A stretch of DNA of 64,000 bases from Alphaproteobacteria bacterium (GTDB lineage Bacteria; Pseudomonadota; Alphaproteobacteria; Rickettsiales; UBA1997): assembly GCA_021151765.1 (NCBI GenBank), contig JAGKWR010000001.1:127201-191200 (forward strand), in the 5' to 3' direction. Position 1 is the first letter of the stretch; each line of letters starts with the position of its first letter. Both the position numbers and the translations under genes were made by a program. Shown here in pieces: positions 24,655-33,316 of this stretch. Below the pieces are notes generated by a model. It had not been told where the DNA came from, made no database searches, and was given only the letters and a program-made list of their open reading frames with translations.

Positions 24655-25626
24655 TTAATTATGTTCGATTGAGAACCCTTTGTTATTAATCTGGAGTTGC
24701 TTGGTTTTTGTAGAAGTTGTTGTTTTGTAAGGTTCTTCAGCCTTGATTATATATGCATGAAATCGGTCACTAAGATCCGGGGGAATGTTAGAAATTTTTG
24801 GATTAGCTGAGTCAAAGGTTAACATCTGATCTTTGTTTACCAAATCTTTGAAAAAATTATCTGTTTGAGTTACGAGATCGTTTTCTTTGCTATCTCCAAT
24901 CCTACGATTATTGATCAAAGCTCGGAGTAGCTCTTTTTGTACATAGAGTAAAATTTTTGGACTGAGACATGGAAAATTTTCAGCTAGATTAATACGGAGT
25001 TGAGTAGAACTAACTATTTTGTGATCAGGAGTATCTTCAATTAGGTTTTGTTCATATTTTGTTCCCAGATGTTGAGCAACTGCAATCATTTGGTGACAAT
25101 CATAATATCTTTTTCCAAAGAGCTGATATTCTCTGACTAATTCTTCAGGCTTTACTAGTGATCTGAAAAATAGATCTTCTGTTGGCAATTTGTGTTTCTG
25201 GCAATGATCTAAAATGAAGTTGGTAAGAGAATCTAATTTTGGAGGATTATTTCTTTCTTTGTTGTCGGTGTGTTTTGGGAAAGTCGCATCTAGATCAATA
25301 AGCTGTCTTATAGGAGTTGTGCAGAGTTGGGATTGTAATTCTGGTGATAGTGATTCCCAAAGTGTGGTTCTATAGATTTCTTCCATAGCAATAAGTGCCA
25401 TGTCAACTCTTTGATCGTAGCTGAATGGATTGTTAATAATGTTTCTATCATCTCCTGATGAACCCATCAAAAACACATAAGGAACTAGTTTGTCTGACTG
25501 ACTTCTAAAAATATTACCTTTGCTGAGATTTAAAAGTGGAGTAAACACTTGATTCTGATGTTCGATATGAAGCGGATTAATTCTTCCAGTGGCAATGGGT
25601 AAAACTGCACGTGCTAAATTTTTCAT
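24655..25626 (-). CDS. Nucleotidyltransferase (NMNAT/cytidylyltransferase superfamily)-like protein
   Basis: The 323-residue product begins LPIATGRINPLHIEHQNQ, a variant of the GRFxPxHxGH nucleotide-binding motif (HIEH for HxGH). VSSTQLRINLAENF near residue 215 matches the distal ISSTxxR motif that contacts phosphate. PYVFLMGSSGDDRN fits the strand-turn after the first motif. These features place it in the nucleotidyltransferase alpha/beta-phosphodiesterase superfamily with NMNAT, NadR and cytidylyltransferases. About 100 residues without a recognised domain follow. A bona fide nadD lies near 55 kb, so this one is probably not the housekeeping NAD enzyme. It is the first gene of the minus-strand unit with the orphan and aminotransferase genes. 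Confidence 0.65.
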   Translation of the reverse strand: MKNLARAVLPIATGRINPLHIEHQNQVFTPLLNLSKGNIFRSQSDKLVPYVFLMGSSGDDRNIINNPFSYDQRVDMALIAMEEIYRTTLWESLSPELQSQLCTTPIRQLIDLDATFPKHTDNKERNNPPKLDSLTNFILDHCQKHKLPTEDLFFRSLVKPEELVREYQLFGKRYYDCHQMIAVAQHLGTKYEQNLIEDTPDHKIVSSTQLRINLAENFPCLSPKILLYVQKELLRALINNRRIGDSKENDLVTQTDNFFKDLVNKDQMLTFDSANPKISNIPPDLSDRFHAYIIKAEEPYKTTTSTKTKQLQINNKGFSIEHN

Positions 25627-25805
25627 GCTTTAGTGGTAGGTTAGTTAACTATTTACAAAAAAACTTGGAGTTTCAGAAGTATGCCAGCGTCTATAAGTTG
25701 TCTCTTGGTTTAAAAATACAATTGTTTTTCTGGACAAAAATAGCCTTACGAATAATTTTTCTACTATAAAACTTTCTAGTCGGTCTTCCCAAATTTTCTC
25801 AAAAA

Positions 25806-26306
25806 ATGATTGAACAAAAATCAATGGTGCGAGTGATTACTTTGCACCTGGTCGCTCTTTTACTTGTAATATTTAACGTCTCAGACATCCGTATTGCTGG
25901 CCTTTCTGACCTTATTCCGCTTTTTGATTTGATGGCGGTTTTTTATTTCGCAGTTTTTAAAAATAGTTTTGGTGTTTGGTTTATATTTTTAATGGGTGTA
26001 TGGAACGATGCTTTGAACGGAAATCCTTTGGGTACAACGGCTTTATGTTATATCGTTTTGGTGAAATTTTTCTCTTTGATGAATGTAAAGCTAATGATTC
26101 GAGAAAATTTTCGTCAAATTTGGCAGCAATTTATCGCATTCTGCTTTTGTTTCTTATTGATGAAATGGCTGATTTTATCAGTATTTAATGGCGAGTTCCT
26201 GAGCTTTGCAACTGTCGTGGTGCAATTCGTTTTATCCTCTGCAATTTATGTGTTGATGCATAAATTCTTCGATTATTTAAGCACCAAACTTTTGGGGAAT
26301 AGTTAG
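25806..26306 (+). CDS. mreD: Rod shape-determining protein MreD
   Basis: The 166-residue product is almost entirely hydrophobic, with five or so membrane spans, and has LIPLFDLMAVFYFAVFK and NDALNGNPLGTTALCYI, typical of MreD (WGD-L.G.P-G..A pattern). It belongs to the elongasome with PBP2, encoded 5 bases downstream, and RodA near 48 kb. mreB and mreC, usually just upstream, are absent here; the divergent accessory island occupies that position. Confidence 0.8.
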   Translation: MIEQKSMVRVITLHLVALLLVIFNVSDIRIAGLSDLIPLFDLMAVFYFAVFKNSFGVWFIFLMGVWNDALNGNPLGTTALCYIVLVKFFSLMNVKLMIRENFRQIWQQFIAFCFCFLLMKWLILSVFNGEFLSFATVVVQFVLSSAIYVLMHKFFDYLSTKLLGNS

Positions 26307-26311
26307 TCAGA

Positions 26312-28156
26312 ATGCTTAGAGATATTCGTAAAAACAAAATTTTTAATCGTCGAGCCTTCTTTATTGGTGCTGGACAATCCGCTTTGGCTGGTGCTTTGAT
26401 CACAAGACTTGGATATTTGCAGCTTTTAAAAAATGAAGAATATCAGAATCAATCGGATAGTAATCGTATAAAGCCGATGATTAATCCGGCTCCTCGCGGT
26501 ACAGTTTATGATCGTAACGATCAACCTCTTACAGAAAACCAAGGCAACTATCGACTGCTTTTATACATCGAGAACAAAAAAAATATTACCGAAATAATCG
26601 AGAAAGTTTCGATAATACTTGATGTTAGTGAGGAACAAAAAAATCTATTTTTGGCAAAAATTAAAAATGCTCGTCGCAAAAGTATTATTTCATTGATGGA
26701 TAATTTGTCGTGGGATGATGTGGCACGTATCGAAACTAATTCTTATCAACTTCCTGGTGTTTCAATTGAAAGCGGTATTATTCGTCATTACCCATATTTC
26801 AATGAAACTGCCCATTTCTTAGGTTACGTTTCATTGCCTTCAGAAAAAGAAATTGATGAAAATGAGCAAAATCTTTTTATGCATCCTGATTTTCGCGTTG
26901 GAAAGTCTGGAGTTGAGCGCACTTTTGATGAAGTGTTGCGCGGAAAATATGGCGTAAAATATGTTGAAGTTAACGCTCATGAAATTCCGATCCGTACATT
27001 ATCAGTAACTCCTCCAACCGAAGGCTCTAAGCTACATCTTACCATTGATTTAAATTTGCAAAAATTTGTCACTGACAGAATTAAAGATGAGGTTGCTTCA
27101 GTTGTAGTAATGGATGTTAAAACAGGTGAGATTTTATCTTACGCATCAAGCCCATCATTTGATCCAAATCGTTTTGTTGAAGGTGTATCTAAGCAATATT
27201 GGCAAGAACTTAACAATGATCCGAAAAAACCATTAAACAATAAACCAATCGCAGCGATTTATCCTCCTGGTTCAACATTTAAGTTAATGGTTGCTTTGGC
27301 TGCTTTGGAAAATGGTGTTAACCCAAATACCAGAGTGCACTGCAACGGACACTATCAATCAGGAAAACGTGTTTTCCACTGTTGGAAAGACGGTGGACAC
27401 GGCTCGATGGATTTAGTCGACGGTATTAAAAATTCGTGTAACGTTTATTTTTTCACTATCGCAAACCAAATTGGTTACGAAAAGTTTACGGAAATGGCTC
27501 GCCGCTTTGGATATGGCGAAAAGTTTGATATTAGTTTGTACGGTGCCCGTTCAGGAAATGTACCTTCTGATGAATGGAAACGTAAAGTTTTTAAAACTCC
27601 GTGGGTAGGCGGCGATACTCTAAACACAGCAATCGGTCAAGGTTTTGTATTGGCGACGCCTTTACAAATGGCTTTAGTTACAGCACGAATTGCTAACGGT
27701 GGGATCCCAATTAAGCCGTACCTAGTTCGTAATCGTAATATTGAAGAACAATACGATTTACTGAAACACAGTCCACTAGTTGCTCAAAATAATTTGAAGT
27801 TGATTCAAGAAGGTATGAATAAAGTTATGAATGAAGCTGGTGGCACCGCTTATGGTAAAAGAATTGAAGTTCCAGGTTTTGAAATGGCTGGAAAAACTGG
27901 TACGTCACAAGTTATTTCTAAGCGTGAAAAAGAAATGTCAAAAAGCGAAAGCGGCATTAATGAAAATCAAAATCACGCCATATTCGTTGGTTTTGCGCCA
28001 GTTCATGATCCAAAATACGCAATTTCTGTTGTGGTCGAACATGGTAAAAGCGGATCTATGGCAGCGGCCCCGATTGGCAAAGATGTCATTACAGAAGTAC
28101 AATTATTAAATGATAAAACGGGCGCTCTACAAGCAGCTTTAAAAGACAAAGCCTAG
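26312..28156 (+). CDS. mrdA: Penicillin-binding protein 2 (peptidoglycan DD-transpeptidase, elongasome)
   Basis: PBP2 cross-links lateral-wall peptidoglycan. The 614-residue product has a single N-terminal membrane anchor (IGAGQSALAGALITRLGYLQ), a pedestal domain with NPAPRGTVYDRN, and a transpeptidase domain with SxxK in PPGSTFKLMV, SxN in KNSCNVYF and KTGTS near residue 530. It follows mreD directly, the normal arrangement. Confidence 0.95.
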   Translation: MLRDIRKNKIFNRRAFFIGAGQSALAGALITRLGYLQLLKNEEYQNQSDSNRIKPMINPAPRGTVYDRNDQPLTENQGNYRLLLYIENKKNITEIIEKVSIILDVSEEQKNLFLAKIKNARRKSIISLMDNLSWDDVARIETNSYQLPGVSIESGIIRHYPYFNETAHFLGYVSLPSEKEIDENEQNLFMHPDFRVGKSGVERTFDEVLRGKYGVKYVEVNAHEIPIRTLSVTPPTEGSKLHLTIDLNLQKFVTDRIKDEVASVVVMDVKTGEILSYASSPSFDPNRFVEGVSKQYWQELNNDPKKPLNNKPIAAIYPPGSTFKLMVALAALENGVNPNTRVHCNGHYQSGKRVFHCWKDGGHGSMDLVDGIKNSCNVYFFTIANQIGYEKFTEMARRFGYGEKFDISLYGARSGNVPSDEWKRKVFKTPWVGGDTLNTAIGQGFVLATPLQMALVTARIANGGIPIKPYLVRNRNIEEQYDLLKHSPLVAQNNLKLIQEGMNKVMNEAGGTAYGKRIEVPGFEMAGKTGTSQVISKREKEMSKSESGINENQNHAIFVGFAPVHDPKYAISVVVEHGKSGSMAAAPIGKDVITEVQLLNDKTGALQAALKDKA

Positions 28157-28215
28157 CTCAAATTCTCTGAGAGAAAAAACTTTGCGAGTAAAACATGTGG
28201 TCAGCACCTTTTCTC

Positions 28216-28413
28216 TTGTCAATTAAATTGGGCGAAATTATGTTGCGCGCTCCTTTCGTGAGGCCGGTTTCGGAAGATGAATTCCGGCATTAAATTTCCA
28301 AACTTTTTTAAGAAAGTCCGCAGCAATTTTCCGAAATATTTTTTGGAATTGGCTCGCCCCTGGCGTGCTTTTGGTACGGTTTCTTACGAATTTACTAACC
28401 TGATTTTTTACCT
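28216..28413 (+). promoter_or_regulatory. Putative atpD promoter and long untranslated leader
   Basis: TTGTCA (28216-28221), a 17-base spacer and TATGTT (28239-28244) are followed by GCGCGC. The remaining bases to the ATG (about 165) hold no frame. Possible stems include GCCGG with CCGGC (28263-28285 region), and GGTTT...AACC near 28378-28404. Long leaders are unusual for this compact genome, but I recognise no RNA family. Confidence 0.5.
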
Positions 28414-29838
28414 ATGACAAATAAAGGAAAAATTACCCAAGTCATTTCTGCCGTTGTTGACGTAGAATTTGAAAATGGCGAAATGCCGGCGATTTATAAC
28501 GCTCTTGAATGTATTAATGATGGCAAAAAACTAGTGCTTGAAGTTGCTCTTCACGTTGGTGAAAGAACAGTTCGCGCTATTGCGATGGATTCTACTGACG
28601 GTTTGACTCGCGGTACTGAAGTTATCGATACTGGCCGCGCAATTTCTGTTCCAGTTGGTGAAGCTACTTTGGGTCGTATCATGAACGTTATCGGCGAACC
28701 AATCGACGAAAAAGGCGACATTAAAGCTGCTGAAGTTGCTCCAATTCACGCTCCAGCTCCTGAGTTGGCTGATCAAGCAACTGAAACTGAAATCTTGGTT
28801 ACTGGTATCAAAGTTATCGACTTGTTGGCTCCATACGCAAAAGGTGGTAAAATTGGTTTGTTCGGTGGTGCCGGTGTAGGTAAAACAGTATTGATCATGG
28901 AATTGATCAACAACGTTGCGAAAGCTCACTCTGGTTTCTCAGTATTTGCAGGTGTCGGCGAACGTACTCGTGAAGGTAACGATCTTTACCATGAAATGAT
29001 GGATTCTGGCGTTATCGATGTAAACAATTTGAAAAACTCAAAAGTAGCGCTTGTTTATGGTCAAATGAATGAACCACCAGGAGCACGTGCTCGTGTTGCT
29101 TTGACTGGTTTGACTCAAGCAGAATATTTCCGTGATAAAGAAGGTCGCGACGTACTTTTCTTCGTCGACAACATTTTCCGTTTCACACAAGCTGGTTCTG
29201 AAGTTTCTGCATTGTTGGGTCGTATTCCTTCAGCTGTAGGTTACCAACCAACTTTGGCAACTGAAATGGGTGCAATGCAAGAGCGTATTACTTCAACTAA
29301 GAAAGGTTCAATCACTTCAGTTCAAGCGATTTACGTTCCTGCGGACGATTTGACTGACCCTGCTCCGGCAACTTCTTTCTCGCATTTGGATGCTACTACA
29401 GTATTGTCACGTCAAATCGCTGAGATCGGTATCTATCCAGCTGTTGACCCGCTTGACTCAACTTCTCGTATTCTTGACCCACGTGTTGTAGGACAAGAGC
29501 ATTATGATGTTGCTCGTGAAGTTCAAAAAACTTTGCAAGCTTATAAATCATTGCAAGACATCATCGCGATTCTTGGTATGGACGAGCTTTCTGAAGAAGA
29601 TAAATTGACAGTTGCTCGTGCTCGTAAGATCCAACGTTTCTTGTCACAACCTTTCCACGTTGCTGAAGTTTTCACTGGTGCTCCAGGAAAATTGGTTTCT
29701 TTGAAAGATACTATCACCAGCTTCAAGGAAATCTTGTCTGGTAAGTATGATCATTTGCCAGAAGCTGCATTCTACATGGTTGGTGGCATCGACGAAGTAA
29801 TTGCTAAAGGTGAAAAACTTTTAAAAGAAGCTAAATAA
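28414..29838 (+). CDS. atpD: ATP synthase F1 subunit beta
   Basis: Beta holds the catalytic sites of F1. The 474-residue product has Walker A GGAGVGKT, GERTREGNDLYHEM with the catalytic glutamate region, LFFVDNIFRFTQAGSE (Walker B) and the PSAVGYQPTLATEMG signature. It is followed by atpC after two bases but stands about 15 kb from atpHAG, with a promoter of its own. Confidence 0.98.
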   Translation: MTNKGKITQVISAVVDVEFENGEMPAIYNALECINDGKKLVLEVALHVGERTVRAIAMDSTDGLTRGTEVIDTGRAISVPVGEATLGRIMNVIGEPIDEKGDIKAAEVAPIHAPAPELADQATETEILVTGIKVIDLLAPYAKGGKIGLFGGAGVGKTVLIMELINNVAKAHSGFSVFAGVGERTREGNDLYHEMMDSGVIDVNNLKNSKVALVYGQMNEPPGARARVALTGLTQAEYFRDKEGRDVLFFVDNIFRFTQAGSEVSALLGRIPSAVGYQPTLATEMGAMQERITSTKKGSITSVQAIYVPADDLTDPAPATSFSHLDATTVLSRQIAEIGIYPAVDPLDSTSRILDPRVVGQEHYDVAREVQKTLQAYKSLQDIIAILGMDELSEEDKLTVARARKIQRFLSQPFHVAEVFTGAPGKLVSLKDTITSFKEILSGKYDHLPEAAFYMVGGIDEVIAKGEKLLKEAK

Positions 29839-29840
29839 TT

Positions 29841-30092
29841 ATGGCTAATTTGAATCTAGAAGTAATTTCCGTTAACGGAGTTGTTTTTAAAGGTGAGTGC
29901 AACATGGCAGTTGTTCCTTCGGTTGAAGGTGACATCGGCGTTATGTATGGTCACGAATCTTTGATTACCAAGCTTCGCGAAGGTCAAATTACTGTTTACG
30001 ATGACAAGCAAAATGTCGTAAAACAAATTGACGTTAGTGGTGGTTTTGCAGAAATGCATGCTGCGGAAACTTTATCGATTTTAGTTGATTAG
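29841..30092 (+). CDS. atpC: ATP synthase F1 subunit epsilon, short form lacking the C-terminal domain
   Basis: The 83-residue product matches the N-terminal beta-sandwich of epsilon: NLEVISVNGVVFKGECNMAV, PSVEGDIGVMYGHESLITKL and VSGGFAEMHAAETLSILVD. Typical bacterial epsilon is 130-140 residues, the rest being two helices that inhibit ATP hydrolysis. Here the frame stops right after the sandwich and a terminator follows at once, so this is not a local frameshift with a surviving tail. Loss of the inhibitory hairpin is the expected result. Confidence 0.9.
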   Translation: MANLNLEVISVNGVVFKGECNMAVVPSVEGDIGVMYGHESLITKLREGQITVYDDKQNVVKQIDVSGGFAEMHAAETLSILVD

Positions 30093-30110
30093 TTTCACAA
30101 TCATATTTTT

Positions 30111-30150
30111 AAAAAAGGCTCCGAAGGTAAAAACTTTCGGAGCCTTTTTT
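30111..30150 (+). terminator. Terminator after atpC
   Basis: AAAAAAGGCTCCGAA pairs perfectly with TTCGGAGCCTTTTTT around a ten-base loop. A very strong intrinsic terminator. Confidence 0.9.
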
Positions 30151-30375
30151 ATTTCAAGACGATCGCCAATTTTGTTTTTATTAATTTACTAAAGTCTCAA
30201 TTTTAAGATTTTTGTTTCTCTTACAATTTAACTATTCGTTGAAACTCTCTCTAAGCTTATTTTTAAGCTTTCTAGATTGACGAGAAACAGAAATATATGC
30301 CTCTCTCCGGTAATCCACCTTTTTACCTCTCTAGCTATTCTAAAAATTCCAAATCTTCATTCTGTATAAATAGTA
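30151..30375. other. Gene-free gap with a possible RNA structure
   Basis: No frame or known RNA is recognisable between the atpC and dnaK terminators. GTTTCTC (30214-30220) and GAGAAAC (30282-30288) could close a domain containing AAGCTTATTTTTAAGCTT (30253-30270). A pyrimidine-rich stretch follows (CTCTCTCCGG, TTTTTACCTCTC). A small RNA is possible but unsupported beyond this. Confidence 0.25.
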
Positions 30376-30430
30376 CAAAAAAACCTGTCGTTAACGCTTA
30401 GTAATTAAGGTTAACGATAGGTTTTTTTTA
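30376..30430 (-). terminator. Terminator of dnaK
   Basis: On the minus strand AAAACCTATCGTTAAC pairs with GTTAACGACAGGTTTT (one wobble), followed by TTTGTAC. It begins 17 bases after the dnaK stop. The flanking A- and T-runs make it symmetric. Confidence 0.8.
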
Positions 30431-30446
30431 CTTTGAGTGAAACCGA

Positions 30447-32381
30447 CTATTTATTTTCGTCTTTTTTCACTTCTTCATATTCAGCATCGACGACTTTTTC
30501 GCCAGAAGATGCAGAAGAATCAGCGTGATTGTGCGCTGCATCAGCAGCACCAGAAGTTGCGCCAGCAGCTTGCTGAGCTTTGTAAATTTCTTCACCAAGC
30601 TTCATTGCTGATTGCATTAAAGCGTCAGTTGCAGCTTTCAACTCTTCAGCTTTCGCGTCAGCGTTGGCAGACAAATCTTTTACTTTTTGCACTTCAGCTT
30701 CAATTGCTGATTTAGTTGCAGCGTCAACTTTATCGCCATGTTCTTTCAATGACTTTTCAGTTTCGTAAACTGCAGCATCAGCGTGGTTTTTAGCTTCGAT
30801 TAATTCTTTACGAGCTTTATCAGCTGACGCGTTAGCTTCAGCATCTTGCATCATTTTTTTGATTTCGTCTTCAGATAAACCACCAGAAGATTGAATTCTG
30901 ATTTGCTGTTCTTTGCCAGTTCCTTTGTCTTTGGCAGAAACTTTCACCACACCGTTGGCGTCAATATCGAAAATAACTTCGATTTGTGGCATGCCGCGTG
31001 GAGCTGGAGCGATTCCTTCCAAATTAAATTCGCCAAGCAATTTGTTGTGAATTGCGATGTCGCGTTCACCTTGGAAAACTTTGATGGTAACTGCAGTTTG
31101 GTTGTCAGCAGCAGTTGAGAATACTTGGCTTTTGTTAGTTGGAATTGTGGTATTGCGATCAATCAAACGAGTGAACACGCCGCCAGCAGTTTCAATACCA
31201 AGTGACAATGGAGTTACGTCTAACAACAAAACGTCTTTCACGTCGCCTTGCAACACAGCACCTTGAATTGCCGCGCCAATCGCGACAACTTCGTCAGGAT
31301 TTACTGATTTGTTAGGTTCTTTACCGAAAAGTTTTTTCACAGTTTCGATAACTTTTGGCATACGGCTCATACCGCCAACCAAGATAACTTCATCAATTTC
31401 AGATGCTTTCAAACCAGCGTCTTTCAAAGCATTTTCGCAAGGAGTTACAGTGCGCTGGATCAAATCATCAACCAATTGCTCAAGTTTGGCGCGCGAAAGT
31501 TTCACATTTAAGTGTTTCGGACCAGTTGCATCAGCAGTGATGTAAGGTAGATTGATTTCAGTTTCCATCAAGCTTGAAAGCTCAATTTTAGCTTTTTCAG
31601 CAGCTTCTTTCAAACGCTGTAAAGCCAATGGATCTTTGCTTAAGTCGATGCCTTGTTCTTTTTTAAATTCAGAAGTTAGGTGTTCTAAGATTCTCATATC
31701 GAAATCTTCACCACCCAAGAAAGTATCGCCGTTAGTTGATTTTACTTCGAAAACGCCGTCACCAATTTCAAGAATTGAAACGTCGAAAGTACCGCCGCCT
31801 AAGTCATAAACTGCGATAGTTTGTCCGCCTTTTTTCTCGAAACCATAAGCCAAAGCCGCGGCAGTTGGTTCGTTGATAATACGAAGAACTTCCAGACCAG
31901 CAATTTTACCAGCATCTTTAGTTGCTTGGCGTTGTGAGTCGTTGAAGTAAGCCGGAACTGTGATCACCGCTTTTTCAACTTTTTCACCCAAATAACTTTC
32001 AGCGGTTTCTTTCATTTTCATCAAAGTGAAAGCTGAAATTTGGCTTGGAGAATATTTTTCATTTTTAACGTCAACCCAAGCATCACCGTTGCTTGAAGAA
32101 ACGATTTTGTAAGGAACTAAATCTTTATCTTTTTGTGTGGTTGGATCTTCAAAACGACGACCAATCAAACGCTTAATACCAAAAATAGTATTTTGCGGAT
32201 TGGTTACAGCTTGACGTTTTGCCGGTGCACCAACAGTTCTTTCGCCGTTAGCCAAAAAACCAATGATTGAAGGAGTAGTTCTGACGCCTTCTGAGTTTTC
32301 GATAACTTTTACATTTTTACCTTCCATGATTGCCACACAAGAGTTGGTGGTACCAAGGTCAATGCCAATTACTTTAGACAT
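30447..32381 (-). CDS. dnaK: Chaperone protein DnaK (Hsp70)
   Basis: The 644-residue Hsp70 starts MSKVIGIDLGTTNSC; this ATG was chosen because the longer frame adds 13 atypical residues. IAVYDLGGGTFDVSILEI and VILVGGMSRMPKV are the ATPase-domain signatures. LLDVTPLSLGIETAGG opens the substrate-binding domain, and the C-terminal tail ends with acidic VVDAEYEEVKKDENK, as in other DnaKs. dnaJ, usually just downstream, is absent; the next features are the terminator and atpC. Confidence 0.98.
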   Translation of the reverse strand: MSKVIGIDLGTTNSCVAIMEGKNVKVIENSEGVRTTPSIIGFLANGERTVGAPAKRQAVTNPQNTIFGIKRLIGRRFEDPTTQKDKDLVPYKIVSSSNGDAWVDVKNEKYSPSQISAFTLMKMKETAESYLGEKVEKAVITVPAYFNDSQRQATKDAGKIAGLEVLRIINEPTAAALAYGFEKKGGQTIAVYDLGGGTFDVSILEIGDGVFEVKSTNGDTFLGGEDFDMRILEHLTSEFKKEQGIDLSKDPLALQRLKEAAEKAKIELSSLMETEINLPYITADATGPKHLNVKLSRAKLEQLVDDLIQRTVTPCENALKDAGLKASEIDEVILVGGMSRMPKVIETVKKLFGKEPNKSVNPDEVVAIGAAIQGAVLQGDVKDVLLLDVTPLSLGIETAGGVFTRLIDRNTTIPTNKSQVFSTAADNQTAVTIKVFQGERDIAIHNKLLGEFNLEGIAPAPRGMPQIEVIFDIDANGVVKVSAKDKGTGKEQQIRIQSSGGLSEDEIKKMMQDAEANASADKARKELIEAKNHADAAVYETEKSLKEHGDKVDAATKSAIEAEVQKVKDLSANADAKAEELKAATDALMQSAMKLGEEIYKAQQAAGATSGAADAAHNHADSSASSGEKVVDAEYEEVKKDENK

Positions 32382-32478
32382 ATTTTTAAAATTATTTGTT
32401 AGAGAGTGAGCTTCGTACAAGAGTTGAAGCTGATTTGGATAAAAAAGGATTTTTGAAAAACCTTAATTTTGGTGAGGT

Positions 32479-32506
32479 ATTTAAGAGGAGGGTTAGCTAT
32501 TACAAG
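32479..32506 (-). promoter_or_regulatory. Putative heat-shock (RpoH) promoter of dnaK
   Basis: On the minus strand CTTG, a 17-base spacer and CTTAAAT fit the alphaproteobacterial sigma-32 consensus CTTG-N17/18-CYTATNT with one mismatch. It lies about 100 bases before the dnaK ATG. Confidence 0.45.
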
Positions 32507-32530
32507 GCTGGGAGCGAATTTTTTTATTTC

Positions 32531-33316
32531 TTAGCGTAAATTAAAATGTTCGGATACGTCATGAACCCTGATAAAATCTATGTTCTTCATCATTAAATAT
32601 TTTGAAATAACTAAAGTTTTTTCAGCGCGAGAACCAGGAATTTTTACTTCTTCTAAAAAACTTTTTTTGGAATGACCGACGTAAATTGGCAAATTAAAAA
32701 TACGAAATTTTTCGATATTTTTTAAAATACGAATTGATTGCGCCGCACCTTTGCCAAAGCCAATTCCGGGGTCTAAAACTAGTTGTGATTTTTTGACATT
32801 TTTACTTTCAAGATCAGCAATTTTTTGCGCAAACCAACGCAACATTTCATCAACTAAATTGATGTGAGGATTGATAATCGCATCGGGAAAAGGCGCGATT
32901 TTTTCACAGTGCATCAACACAGTTTCAATGTTGTTGCGTGCAATAAAATCAACGATTCGTGCGTCTTGCAAACCTGTAACATCGTTGACAATATCAACAC
33001 CAGTTTCGAAAGATTTTACCAAAGTTTCGAAGTGATAAGAATCGATGCTAGTTTTGATTTCGCGCTTTGAACTTTTAACCAAAGCAACAATTTCCGGCAA
33101 AATATTTTCAAGACGCGACCATTCTTCTAAAGCGCTGATTTTCGTGGCTTTAGGACGTGTTGATTCGGCACCAATATCAATCACATCAGCGCCGTTATCA
33201 ATTAATTTTTGAGTTTGATTAAGAGCAGCATCAATTGAATTAAACTTGCCGCCATCAGAAAATGAGTCGGGAGTTATATTTAAAATGCCGACGATTTTAG
33301 TCACCATTTCTACCAT
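32531..33316 (-). CDS. folP: Dihydropteroate synthase
   Basis: FolP joins pABA and dihydropterin pyrophosphate in folate synthesis and is the sulfonamide target. The 261-residue product has GILNITPDSFSDGGKF, IDIGAESTRPKA, DVTGL and LDPGIGFGK, all diagnostic. The start could also be the ATG nine bases later (MVTKIVG). It overlaps the end of pstA by 7 bases and is probably the last gene of that transcript. No other folate genes are nearby. Confidence 0.95.
   Translation of the reverse strand: MVEMVTKIVGILNITPDSFSDGGKFNSIDAALNQTQKLIDNGADVIDIGAESTRPKATKISALEEWSRLENILPEIVALVKSSKREIKTSIDSYHFETLVKSFETGVDIVNDVTGLQDARIVDFIARNNIETVLMHCEKIAPFPDAIINPHINLVDEMLRWFAQKIADLESKNVKKSQLVLDPGIGFGKGAAQSIRILKNIEKFRIFNLPIYVGHSKKSFLEEVKIPGSRAEKTLVISKYLMMKNIDFIRVHDVSEHFNLR

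Noticed and set aside
28157..28413. SRP RNA or another housekeeping RNA before atpD
   Set aside because: I looked for the conserved SRP tetraloop and asymmetric-loop sequences and did not find them; only short, ambiguous stems remain.
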